Part shown: in pieces, positions 16,365 through 23,935 of the stretch | How positions within the stretch are numbered: position 1 is the stretch's first letter | Layout: each line of letters starts with the position of its first letter | Made by a program: the position numbers and the translations under genes | Source: Oscillospiraceae bacterium | GTDB taxonomy: Bacteria; Bacillota; Clostridia; Oscillospirales; Ruminococcaceae | Assembly (NCBI GenBank): GCA_009777635.1 | Contig: WRLK01000029.1 | Coordinates: 1-40,031, forward strand | Reading direction: 5' to 3' | Length of the DNA stretch: 40,031 nucleotides | The notes under the pieces: model-generated | What the model was told of the DNA's origin: nothing | Database searches by the model: none | Seen by the model: only the letters and a program-made list of their open reading frames with translations

Positions 16365-17600
16365 TTATTTTTCGGTTAATATATCACGGTACCAGCAAAG
16401 GGCGTTTAAGTAGCAGTCGTAAACATCCGACGCCTTGATTGAATTGATAATCATAATGCGCGAAAGGTTTTTCCATTGCGCCGACTCATACAAAAGAATG
16501 AACTCATAAACAGGATAATATTCGCCTTTTTCCAGAACAAGCGCCTCGCGTATCTTGTCGGAGACATGCACCAGATCAAGCGCTTCGCTCATCGGCTTTT
16601 CAAGAATCGCATCAAGCACGGAGAAAAGCCCCGTGAGGAACAAGCTTTCCGCCTCTTTGCGCATTTTAAACAGGTCTGACAGGTTTTCGGTAAACTTTGC
16701 CCGTATCAGCGAAACACGCGTGAGCTCACTCGGCTTGTCTGAGCCTAAGAGCTTTGCGACAGCCGTTGTGATCCATTTTCTTGTCTCCTGCTGTCCCAGC
16801 ATGGTGACTGCCTGGTTGATTGACGAGATTCTGTTGCGGGCGCCGAAATACGCGGAGTTTACAAGCTTTAAAAGCGCAACGGAAAGCGCGGGGTCCTTTG
16901 CGATTGTCGAAGAAACCGCCGAAAATTCAAAGTCGTCGCTGCGAACCTTGTTCAAAAGGTCGATCAGGTTCACCTGAAGCGGCGAGACGCCCTTGCTGCC
17001 CTTTGTCAGCGGCGTTCTGTAAAAACGCCCCTCATATAGCCCTTTTGCCGCCTTAGAGACTTCACCGAACAACTCTTTTGTCCTGATATGCGAATAAATC
17101 GCCGTCAAATGCTTATAATCCCGCGCTATCAGAAGCCTTAAGATTTGCTGTTGGCGCTCGTCGATGATACGGTGGTCAAAAAAGATGAAGTCACACAGGC
17201 CGAGAACCTCCGCATAAGGCTCAACCTGCGTAATCTTAGAAAGCGCAAACCTGAACCCCAGCCCTTTTAGGCGTTTCATTCCGGCGATATACTCCGGCTC
17301 GGTTTTTACAGTACCGTCAAGTAAAAAGATGACTTTTTCCGGCGGTTGATCGGTCTGCTGTTCTAAGTTGGCAATCAGCATATAATTTGTAACCGGTACA
17401 AAAATCGGTTTGCCCATCGTAAACGTATAGATACCGACCGTGTTCAGCATATCAAGCGGGGCGGACATCATAACACCGTCAAGGCGTCCGGGACCGCGGT
17501 TCGTGTCCAGGATTTCGTTGCCGTCCTGATAGCGGAACATGTACGCTTCCACTTTTTGATCTTTATCGAAAATTGGAACAGGGACAATCAATAAATCCAT
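16365..17600 (-). CDS. HDOD/EAL-like signalling protein, copy A
   Basis: A 411-residue protein of the YuxH-like type: an N-terminal degenerate EAL-type barrel (about 1-195) and a C-terminal HDOD domain (about 200-400). The HDOD part is recognised from STIAKDPALSVALLKLVNSAYFG and SINQAVTMLGQQETRKWI. The EAL motif itself and its metal ligands are not seen, so c-di-GMP hydrolysis is unlikely; a scaffold or sensor role is inferred. ATG 17600 has AGGGGAG upstream; the frame open to 17651 has no better start. Copy B at 33730-34965 has exactly the same length and is roughly 80-85% identical by eye. CheV and CheC lie nearby. Confidence 0.85.
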   Translation of the reverse strand: MDLLIVPVPIFDKDQKVEAYMFRYQDGNEILDTNRGPGRLDGVMMSAPLDMLNTVGIYTFTMGKPIFVPVTNYMLIANLEQQTDQPPEKVIFLLDGTVKTEPEYIAGMKRLKGLGFRFALSKITQVEPYAEVLGLCDFIFFDHRIIDERQQQILRLLIARDYKHLTAIYSHIRTKELFGEVSKAAKGLYEGRFYRTPLTKGSKGVSPLQVNLIDLLNKVRSDDFEFSAVSSTIAKDPALSVALLKLVNSAYFGARNRISSINQAVTMLGQQETRKWITTAVAKLLGSDKPSELTRVSLIRAKFTENLSDLFKMRKEAESLFLTGLFSVLDAILEKPMSEALDLVHVSDKIREALVLEKGEYYPVYEFILLYESAQWKNLSRIMIINSIKASDVYDCYLNALCWYRDILTEK

Positions 17601-17641
17601 ATGTGTCTCCCCTTTTCTATACGAAACAGCCTTTGACTTAC

Positions 17642-17670
17642 AGTATACCATACCTCATATAAGAAAGTAA
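17642..17670 (-). promoter_or_regulatory. Promoter of HDOD copy A
   Basis: On the minus strand TATACT (17642-17647) is preceded by TGG, an extended -10, with a weak TTACTT 17 bp upstream (17665-17670). The stretch TATGGTATACTGT is also found at the copy B promoter. Confidence 0.65.
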
Positions 17671-17687
17671 AATAATATTTTAAAAAA

Positions 17688-17710
17688 TTCCCGGCAAAAA
17701 TTACCGGGAA
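17688..17710. repeat. Inverted repeat in divergent intergenic region
   Basis: TTCCCGG, 9 nt, CCGGGAA, flanked by A/T-rich runs, between the divergent HDOD-A and membrane protein genes. It could be an operator or a small hairpin. Confidence 0.5.
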
Positions 17711-17748
17711 TATTAATTTTATTTTTATAAATACTACCCACCGGGCCG

Positions 17749-17765
17749 GAAGTATGCTATACTTC
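17749..17765 (+). promoter_or_regulatory. Palindromic extended -10 promoter
   Basis: GAAGTAT-GCT-ATACTTC is an inverted repeat that contains TGCTATACT, an extended -10 (TATACT at 17758-17763). No good -35 is seen. The palindrome over the -10 suggests repressor control of the gene at 17799. Confidence 0.5.
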
Positions 17766-17798
17766 TTTTTATAGACTTCATGTATTGGGAGGTATAAA

Positions 17799-18599
17799 AT
17801 GGATATTTGGAACGACTTTGCTTCATCTCCTGACTTTACGGGTTTTATGGGATTTATAGGCTTTATGATGATATTCCTGCTCATCCTTCTTGTTATTTCT
17901 TTTGCGCTCTGGATTGTTCAGTCAATCGCGCTGTATACGCTTGCGAGAAACCGGGGCATGAGCGGCGCCGGCCTTGCGTGGATACCCGTTATAGGCCACT
18001 ACCGGATTGGCTCCGTCGCCGACGATATTTCCGCGGCCGAAGGATCAAAATCTTTTTACGGGATCGTGATACTCCTTGGCTCCATTGCCACTTATGTGCT
18101 TTCATTTGTGCCGTCGGCGGTCCTGCACTCGGCAATAGACGATATTATGGGCTCTTCCTTCGATTATTTCGGCTTTTTGGCAATGGGTACCGCGCTTAGC
18201 GCTTTCGCCGGGATAGCGGGCCTTGCCCTATATGTCATTCAAATTATCTCGCTGTATAAAATCTATAAATGTTACCGGCCTGAAAACGCAACGGTGTGGA
18301 CCATTCTTTCAGCAATCCCTTTCACTGCGTTTTTAGCCCCGATTTTCCTCTTTATCATCTGCAACCATCAGCCGAGAATGCAATGGATGGCTCCCGGCGG
18401 TTACGCGCAGGGCGGCTATGCGCCGCCGCAAGGGCATTATTATCCGCATCAGCCTTATTATCCGCAGCCGCCACAGTACCCGCAGCCTCCGCAGTATCAG
18501 CAGCCTCCGTACCAGCCGCAGCCCGGCTACCAGCCGCCGGAAATACCGCCGCAGCCGGATACTCCGCCGCATGAAAATAATGACGGCGGCAACCCATAA
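17799..18599 (+). CDS. DUF5684-like membrane protein with Pro/Gln/Tyr-rich tail
   Basis: A 266-residue protein. Five hydrophobic segments are visible at about 20-50, 85-108, 120-150 and 165-187. The loop RNRGMSGAGLAWIPVIGHYRIG resembles the DUF5684 / signal-peptidase-like membrane family. After the last helix and CNHQPRMQW comes a 65-residue low-complexity tail with repeated YPQPPQ/YQPP units. It would face the cytoplasm or the cell surface, depending on topology, and may bind partners through polyproline helices. ATG 17799 has GGGAGG at 17787-17792. No partner gene is obvious; function is unknown. Confidence 0.7.
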   Translation: MDIWNDFASSPDFTGFMGFIGFMMIFLLILLVISFALWIVQSIALYTLARNRGMSGAGLAWIPVIGHYRIGSVADDISAAEGSKSFYGIVILLGSIATYVLSFVPSAVLHSAIDDIMGSSFDYFGFLAMGTALSAFAGIAGLALYVIQIISLYKIYKCYRPENATVWTILSAIPFTAFLAPIFLFIICNHQPRMQWMAPGGYAQGGYAPPQGHYYPHQPYYPQPPQYPQPPQYQQPPYQPQPGYQPPEIPPQPDTPPHENNDGGNP

Positions 18600-18627
18600 G
18601 ATAGGGCTGGCTTTTTGAATGATTCCT

Positions 18628-18636
18628 TGGTATAAT
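18628..18636 (+). promoter_or_regulatory. Extended -10 promoter of cheV
   Basis: TGGTATAAT: consensus TATAAT at 18631-18636 with TG one base upstream. The -35 region (TGGCTT) is poor, as is usual for extended -10 promoters. Confidence 0.6.
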
Positions 18637-18676
18637 ATTAAAACGATGTATTTTAAAGAAATGGCGGGGATTATCA

Positions 18677-19618
18677 ATGAAAATGGATAAACAAACTGAA
18701 ATCCTGCTTGAATCAGGTACAAACGAGCTTGAAATCATGGAGTTTACAATTGACGGCCAGCTATTCGGGATTAACGTTGCAAAAGTAACGGAGATCATGC
18801 AATACTCGATGGTCAAGCCTATGCAGAACGCACACCGCGTAATTGAAGGCATATTTAAGCCGCGCAACGAGGTAATCACCGTTATCGACCTTGCGAAGTA
18901 CCTTAGTCTTCCGCCGTCGGGAGACAATACCCGCGATATTTTCATCGTGACAAATTTTAACAAGCTTCAATTTGCCTTCCACGTCCACACCGTTGTGGGG
19001 ATTGACCGGATTTCATGGTCAAAGATTCAAAAGCCGGATAAAATCATCTACGGCGGCGATGAGGGCGTTGCAACCGGTATCGCCGAGTTTGAAAACCGCT
19101 TGATATCCATCCTTGACTTTGAGAAAATCATTGCGGAAATCAGCCCCGAGACAAGCATCAAGGTCTCCGAAATTGATAATATGGGCGTACGCGAGAGAAC
19201 AAATATTCCGATTTTAATCGCGGAGGACTCCATGCTGCTTGCAAGGCTTATCACCGAATCCATCAAAAAAGCCGGCTACGATAACATTATCAAGACTGAA
19301 AACGGGCAGGAGGCATGGGATTTCTTAAATGAAGCGAAAACGTCGGGCGACCCGATTAAAAACCATGTCGCCTGTATCGTAACGGATATCGAGATGCCGC
19401 AGATGGACGGCCACCGCCTGACAAAGCTTGTAAAAGAAGACCACATCTTAAAGGAAGTCCCCGTAATCATATTCTCGTCCCTGATCGACATGGCCATGCA
19501 GGACAAAGGCAACCGTCTGGGCGCCGACGAGCAGCTTTCCAAGCCGGAAATCGCAAACCTTGTCAGCATGATAGACCGTGTAACCGCATCCGGTTACGTT
19601 GCAAAGAGAAAACCGTAG
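18677..19618 (+). CDS. cheV: Chemotaxis protein CheV (CheW domain plus receiver)
   Basis: A 313-residue coupling protein. The CheW-like domain covers about 16-155 (EFTIDGQLFGINVAKVTEIM, then IEGIFKPRNEVITVIDLAKYL). The receiver domain is at about 177-303, with acidic pair E183-D184, phosphoacceptor D237 in VTDIEMPQMDG and the conserved Lys in LSKPE. CheV couples receptors to CheA, and its phosphorylation serves adaptation. A CheC-like phosphatase gene lies convergently downstream, but no cheA, cheW or receptor is in the window. The ribosome binding site (GGCGGGG) is modest, and ATG 18683 is an alternative start. Confidence 0.92.
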   Translation: MKMDKQTEILLESGTNELEIMEFTIDGQLFGINVAKVTEIMQYSMVKPMQNAHRVIEGIFKPRNEVITVIDLAKYLSLPPSGDNTRDIFIVTNFNKLQFAFHVHTVVGIDRISWSKIQKPDKIIYGGDEGVATGIAEFENRLISILDFEKIIAEISPETSIKVSEIDNMGVRERTNIPILIAEDSMLLARLITESIKKAGYDNIIKTENGQEAWDFLNEAKTSGDPIKNHVACIVTDIEMPQMDGHRLTKLVKEDHILKEVPVIIFSSLIDMAMQDKGNRLGADEQLSKPEIANLVSMIDRVTASGYVAKRKP

Positions 19619-19714
19619 ATTTTTTTGAGAGGGTATCCGATACCCCCTCGATACTCCTCCGGTTCCGCGCACTGGCACGGGTTAATGCTAAGGATTATGG
19701 CTTTGCTAAATATT

Positions 19715-19743
19715 AAAACCCCCGCAAATATTGCGGGGGTTTT
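19715..19743. terminator. Bidirectional terminator between cheV and cheC
   Basis: A perfect 13-bp stem, AAAACCCCCGCAA and TTGCGGGGGTTTT with a 3-nt loop. Its ends supply the T-runs on both strands for two convergent genes. Confidence 0.93.
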
Positions 19744-19761
19744 AGATTGTGGGCAACCGCA

Positions 19762-20379
19762 TTAAATCGCGTCGATTCCGAGCTTTCCGAGTATTTTGTT
19801 TAAAGAGTCCACATCCGGCATCATGATGATATGGGCGGGGGCCTTTACGTCGGAGGTGCCGAATTCATTTTTGATAAAGATGATCTTATCGCTGATATTC
19901 GAGTAATAGATAGCGGGCGCGTTCATAATCGCCCCCAGCATATCCGTCGCGGTTGACGGCGGGGAAAGGTCGATTTGAAGCCCTGTCATATCCGCGATGG
20001 CGTTGACGAACGAAGCCGCCATAATATTCGACATCTCCTGTATGGCGGAATAGCCCATCTCGTCAATTTCGCTGAAATCCTTGACATCCATTGACATAAG
20101 GGCATTGAGCAGCATGCACGCAAACTCGCGCCCCAAAAGGAACATCATCATGCCGTCGACGTCGCCCGAAAGCGGAAGGAGCAGCCCGACGATTTGCAGC
20201 TCGGCGCCGCCCATGTCGGCAATCGCGTCGTTTACGTCAAGTATAGCCACGTTCGGGATGGCTATATCAACCGGCCTGTCCATCATCTGCGAAAGCGACG
20301 ACGCCGCGTTGCCTGATCCGATATTACCTATTTCCCTTAACACGTCGATGTGTAAATCTGATAAATTATTTAAACCCAT
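19762..20379 (-). CDS. cheC: CheC-type CheY-P phosphatase
   Basis: A 205-residue protein with both phosphatase motifs of the CheC/CheX/FliY family: E16-x-x-N19 in EIGNIGSGNAASSLS and E115-x-x-N118 in QEMSNIMAASFVNAIADM. CheC removes phosphate from CheY-P and, in Bacillus, binds CheD. The length is close to B. subtilis CheC (209). ATG 20379 has GGGGTGA upstream. The pairing with cheV supports a chemotaxis or surface-sensing role; cheD is not present here. Confidence 0.92.
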   Translation of the reverse strand: MGLNNLSDLHIDVLREIGNIGSGNAASSLSQMMDRPVDIAIPNVAILDVNDAIADMGGAELQIVGLLLPLSGDVDGMMMFLLGREFACMLLNALMSMDVKDFSEIDEMGYSAIQEMSNIMAASFVNAIADMTGLQIDLSPPSTATDMLGAIMNAPAIYYSNISDKIIFIKNEFGTSDVKAPAHIIMMPDVDSLNKILGKLGIDAI

Positions 20380-20485
20380 CGCACTTCACCCCGATCAATT
20401 GGATTTTTTACCATCATAACATAAACCCAATGAAAGATTCAATATGTTTCTGTTATTTTTTAAAACATTCGAAATACGGTCGTTC

Positions 20486-20959
20486 TTATCTTCCGAGGAT
20501 AAAGTCGTGGTAAACCTCTATGATTGAGTATTTTCTGCCGTCCCAGCCGAAGCCCCAGCGCAGGTAATCGTCAAGCCATATTGCAAACGGCATGATGAAA
20601 AACCACGCCACCCCAAACGGGATGCATATCTGGCCGAGCACATTGCCGTAAAGATTGCTGTAATCCCATACGTTTAGGCCCATATGAAGGTTGATCCAAA
20701 GCCCGAAAGCATATTCAAAAAGCAGCGTGATTACGGTGCCGAAAAACGCTTGGAGCACAACCGGCATATTTCTAAACTGCCGCTTTTGGTTGATGCCTCC
20801 GACAGCTACGCCGCAAACTCCCCCAATTGCAAGCATGACGGGATGCGGGCTCTCGCCGTGGGGCATCCGCCAGAAAATCTCGACTAAAAAATAAGCGGAG
20901 CCCATCAAAAACCATATGACGGCAATCCGCCCCCAATTTTTTAAGATTGCTGCATTCAT
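20486..20959 (-). CDS. CmpB-like putative ABC transporter permease, copy A
   Basis: A 157-residue protein with about four hydrophobic helices (residues 10-30, 40-55, 68-90, 112-130). The motif GLNVWDYSNLYGNVLGQICI fits the 'putative ABC-transporter type IV' (CmpB) family, in which WDYS and the Gly/Asn pattern recur. The function of that family is not established; no ATPase is adjacent. It is divergent from the DUF6774-like gene across a 145-bp conserved spacer. Copy B (37894-38367) has the same length and is about 80% identical by eye. Confidence 0.75.
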   Translation of the reverse strand: MNAAILKNWGRIAVIWFLMGSAYFLVEIFWRMPHGESPHPVMLAIGGVCGVAVGGINQKRQFRNMPVVLQAFFGTVITLLFEYAFGLWINLHMGLNVWDYSNLYGNVLGQICIPFGVAWFFIMPFAIWLDDYLRWGFGWDGRKYSIIEVYHDFILGR

Positions 20960-21104
20960 TTTTTTAAAAACCGCCTACAACATACTGTAAGTGGTTTTTG
21001 CATTTTAAAGGAAAATATACTTTAAAATGATATCAATATAGGAAAAACAGCACGTCTTTCGCGGATTTCGCTTAAAACGCATATAATATCATGGAGGCGG
21101 TTTC
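20960..21104. other. Conserved divergent spacer between CmpB and DUF6774-like genes
   Basis: Several blocks are conserved with the equivalent spacer of copy B (37582-37893, minus strand), for example GGAAAATATACT and GTCTTTCGCGGATTT. TATAAT at 21082-21087 could serve the rightward gene, but no -35 is evident. The ends carry AACCGCCT and AGGCGGTT as inverted repeats. No reading frame is supported. Confidence 0.6.
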
Positions 21105-21281
21105 GTGAATCCCGTTGAATTGAACGTAATGATCATGGCGCTGACAAACCATTTTTTCAATACGCTTTCGAAAGAGGAGTTTGCTTGTTTAAGCGTGTTT
21201 TTAAACGAGCTTAGCAAATCTATGTTCGCAACGGCGCTGTTCCGCGATTTATGCGACAAAAACAGGGATAGGGACAAGTGA
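21105..21281 (+). CDS. Small DUF6774-like protein, copy A
   Basis: A 58-residue protein starting at GTG 21105, with GGAGG at 21093-21097. The sequence begins MNPVELNVMIMALTNHF and continues SKEEFACLSVFLNELSKSMF, resembling the short helical DUF6774 family (pattern ELxxLIxALxxxI, then S-x-EE-x-x-x-LS-x-x-x-x-x-L). Real coding is supported by the near-identical copy B at 37405-37581, with synonymous differences. It is soluble, probably two or three helices, of unknown function. It lies 67 bp before the amidohydrolase and is likely co-transcribed with it. Confidence 0.75.
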   Translation: MNPVELNVMIMALTNHFFNTLSKEEFACLSVFLNELSKSMFATALFRDLCDKNRDRDK

Positions 21282-21348
21282 CCGCGAATTGACAAACGCC
21301 TGTGAATCATGTATATTATATAAATCTTGAAACTGGAGTTGAAGCGCC

Positions 21349-22635
21349 GTGAAAACATTGTTCCATGCTGATATTTTGACAAAAGACTTCTCGGTTATAA
21401 AAGGCGGGTACTTAGGCGTAGACGGCGATAAAATTGCGTATGCGGGCAAGGACAAGCCCGAGGGGTACGCATCGGTCCGCGAGCTTTCGGGGCATCTTCT
21501 GATACCCGGGATTTACAACATGCACACACACTCGTCGATGGTGCTGCTGCGCGGGCTTGGCAGCGATTTGACGCTGCACCGGTGGCTTGAGGAGGTCATA
21601 TTCCCGATTGAGGAACGGCTTGTGCCGGACGACATAAGCGTCGGCACGCGCCTTGCGATGATGGAGCTGCTGGCAAGCGGCGTTACATGCTTTACCGATA
21701 TGTACGATATGCCGAGGATTTCCGCTGTGGAAATTGAACGCGCCGGAATGAAAGCGAATTTAAACAGGCCGATTCTGGCGTTCGACAAATCCGAGCCATA
21801 TGAGAAAAACTTCCGCATGGACGAGGCTTTGTCCCTTTACGGCGACTGCAACGGCATGGCGGACGGCAGGATTAAGATCGATTTTGCAATCCACGCGGAA
21901 TATACGTCATACGGCGACGTTGTGAGAAGACACGGCGAGGAATGCAAAAAACGCGGCGCCATAATGCACCTGCACCTTTCCGAGACAAGGAAAGAGCACG
22001 AGGAGTGCAAGATTAGAAACGCGGGAAAGACCCCTGCCGAATATTTTAACGGCTTAGGCGTATTCGACAACCCGACCGTTGCGGCGCACTGCGTCATGGC
22101 CGAGCCCGGGGACATTGAAATAATGCGCGAAAAAGGGGTTACGGCCGTACATAACCCGTCAAGCAACATGAAGCTTGCAAGCGGGTTCATGCCGATCAAG
22201 CAAATGCTGTCGGCGGGCATGAACGTAGCGATCGGCACTGACGGGGCCGCCAGCAACAACAACCTCAATATGTTCGAGGAGATTCATTTGGCGTCAATCA
22301 TCCATAAAGGATATGAAGGGGACCCGACGATCATAAGCCCGAAGGAGCTTCTTTATATGGCGACGCAGGCCGGTGCGAAAGCGCAGGGGAGACACGACTG
22401 CGGCGCACTCGAAGCCGGAATGAAAGCCGATATCGCGGCGATTGACTTAAATAAGCCGCACCTGATGCCCGTGAACGACATACCGTCTCTGCTTGTGTAT
22501 TCGGCGCAGGCAAGCGACGTTTCGATGACGATGGCGGACGGTAAAATCTTGTTTGAAAACGGTAATTACTTGACGATAGACGCGGAAAAGGTCAAGTTTG
22601 ACCTTGAAAAAACCATCACGCGGTTGCTTGGATAG
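21349..22635 (+). CDS. Amidohydrolase, MTA/SAH deaminase-like, copy A
   Basis: A 428-residue metal-dependent hydrolase of the TRZ/ATZ branch. Metal ligands are visible as H59-x-H61 in NMHTHSS, then HLHLSET, AAHCVM and the Asp of IGTDGAASNNNLNMFEE. The stretch VLLRGLGSDLTLHRWLEE is typical of 5'-methylthioadenosine / S-adenosylhomocysteine deaminases and their SsnA relatives. The likely reaction is deamination of an adenosine-like or other aminated ring; the exact substrate is not proven. The GTG start at 21349 has GGAG 11 bases upstream. Copy B (36048-37331) begins with ATG at the equivalent codon. Confidence 0.85.
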   Translation: MKTLFHADILTKDFSVIKGGYLGVDGDKIAYAGKDKPEGYASVRELSGHLLIPGIYNMHTHSSMVLLRGLGSDLTLHRWLEEVIFPIEERLVPDDISVGTRLAMMELLASGVTCFTDMYDMPRISAVEIERAGMKANLNRPILAFDKSEPYEKNFRMDEALSLYGDCNGMADGRIKIDFAIHAEYTSYGDVVRRHGEECKKRGAIMHLHLSETRKEHEECKIRNAGKTPAEYFNGLGVFDNPTVAAHCVMAEPGDIEIMREKGVTAVHNPSSNMKLASGFMPIKQMLSAGMNVAIGTDGAASNNNLNMFEEIHLASIIHKGYEGDPTIISPKELLYMATQAGAKAQGRHDCGALEAGMKADIAAIDLNKPHLMPVNDIPSLLVYSAQASDVSMTMADGKILFENGNYLTIDAEKVKFDLEKTITRLLG

Positions 22636-22898
22636 CAAGAAAGCGCCCGGCTGAAGTAGTATGCTGTAAAGGGTATTTCAAAGAAATATCTACTAAAGCA
22701 TACGCAACCGGCCTGTCTGCGGCACATTCGGGAGATTGCGTAAAGCGGACTGAAGTCGCGGAGAGGACGGGATACTGAATTAGTTATCATCAAGGTGGTC
22801 AAGATTCCCATATGGGAATCTTGACCACCTTGCCCATCTTCCACTAAACAATTCAGCCTGTCAGCCTTAACTTGTTTCCTACTTGGCAGCCATAGCAA
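22636..22898. other. Non-coding hairpin-rich region after amidohydrolase A
   Basis: No gene is supported. The stretch holds a nested hairpin (GTATGCT 22659-22665 with AGCATAC 22697-22703, inner TATTTC/GAAATA) and the 42-bp palindrome at 22791-22832. CTGAATT before the palindrome and AATTCAG after it extend the symmetry imperfectly. Together with the truncated regulator that follows, this looks like a decayed insertion. Confidence 0.5.
22791..22832. repeat. 42-bp perfect palindrome
   Basis: The left half reads CAAGGTGGTCAAGATTCCCA then T, and the right half is its exact reverse complement, with no central spacer (centre CATATG). There is no T-run, so it is not a standard terminator. It could extrude a cruciform or be a junction of two inverted element ends. 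Confidence 0.9.
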
Positions 22899-23573
22899 CT
22901 ATTTCCGTCTCCGATTCTTCTTATACAACTCCGAATCCTGCAAAGCCTTAATCAAAACAGCGATTTCCTCATCTGTGAGTTTCGATATATTCAATCCTAT
23001 CTGTTTTGCCAATAAGGTCATCTTTGCACGCTCAGGGTTCTCTTTGCCAGCAAGGTATGTTTTGTAGCCATTTCTAATTTCATCTATGACGCTTGCCTGT
23101 TCATCAGGTAAAGCGTCTTTTTTATGTGTATCAAACAAAGATTTCATCAATGCACTGTATCTCTCCGTTATACGAAACCGCAAGTATTCATCCTCGTCAA
23201 CAACAGCTTCCTGTATGAAACGCAAGGTTTCATCGTCATCTGCAACACCATAGTTTTCTTTTATGGCTTCCTCAGCGACTTTGTATACAGCCTTCATATT
23301 ATTCATCTGCGGCAGGACTTTGCGGTCTATGTACATTTCCATTGAGCTAAACAATGACGGCGCATCAGGATGTGCAAGCAGTTCACTCACTAAGCGATTA
23401 TTAAGCTTCTTGTCTTTCAAAACACCCAAAGCAGCATCTGTTAGTCCTAATTCATCTATAGCAATATTGCGGTTAACCCTATTGTTTGTCAATCCGAATA
23501 AATAATCTGCTGATACTTTATAAAACCTCGCCAGTATCAGCAAATCCTGATAACCTATTTGTGCTTTAAATCT
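22899..23573 (-). pseudogene. 5'-truncated XRE-family regulator
   Basis: From about 23555 leftward the frame encodes GYQDLLILARFYKVSADYLFGLT, the end of an XRE helix-turn-helix domain, then about 200 residues of a charged helical C-terminal region ending KKNRRRK. The first 40-50 residues expected of the HTH are absent: upstream codons do not continue the domain and lead into unrelated, non-coding-looking DNA. No ribosome binding site or start suits the remnant. Adenine/thymine-rich codon use differs from the neighbouring genes. Probably a regulator from a mobile element, cut by a rearrangement. Confidence 0.7.
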
Positions 23574-23935
23574 GATTTTGAGACATACGGCACAAGGCGT
23601 TTTTTCGTTGTAAAATGAAAAGAGCACCCTTTTGCACCTTGAAAATTGAATCACGCAGCCGGTAGGATACCGGGAGTTGCAACCCTTGCCAATGTCGCGT
23701 CGGAGGCGTGGTGCGAGGGGACAATTTCCGTGACCAACGCGCCCAATGGCCACGCAAGGCCGGACGCAGGAACGATGCCGGGATGAACGCGGAAATAAGG
23801 TAACAGCCGAAGTTTCCCTCCGAGGAGCGATGGTTTACCCCGCCTTGCAACTGACCATTAGACATGCTCGGCTGGCGGGCGTATCCACATGGATAAATGC
23901 TCCGCCCATTACATCCGCGCAACCGTAAATAGAAG
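23574..23935. other. Non-coding segment upstream of the XRE remnant
   Basis: About 360 bp with open frames but no recognisable protein. It contains several short GC-rich inverted repeats, for example GCAGCCGGTAG with CTACCGG-like partners. It separates the 3' end of the sugar operon from the truncated regulator and probably belongs to the same foreign or decayed element. No terminator for the sugar operon is seen. Confidence 0.4.

Noticed and set aside
19624-19645. GGGTATC/GATACCC inverted repeat as cheV terminator
   Set aside because: The loop would be only one base unless the stem is shortened, and no T-run follows; the strong stem at 19715-19743 is the better terminator.
23640-23830. Group II intron fragment
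   Set aside because: A GTGCG-like start can be found, but no domain V hairpin or maturase/reverse transcriptase sequence is present.
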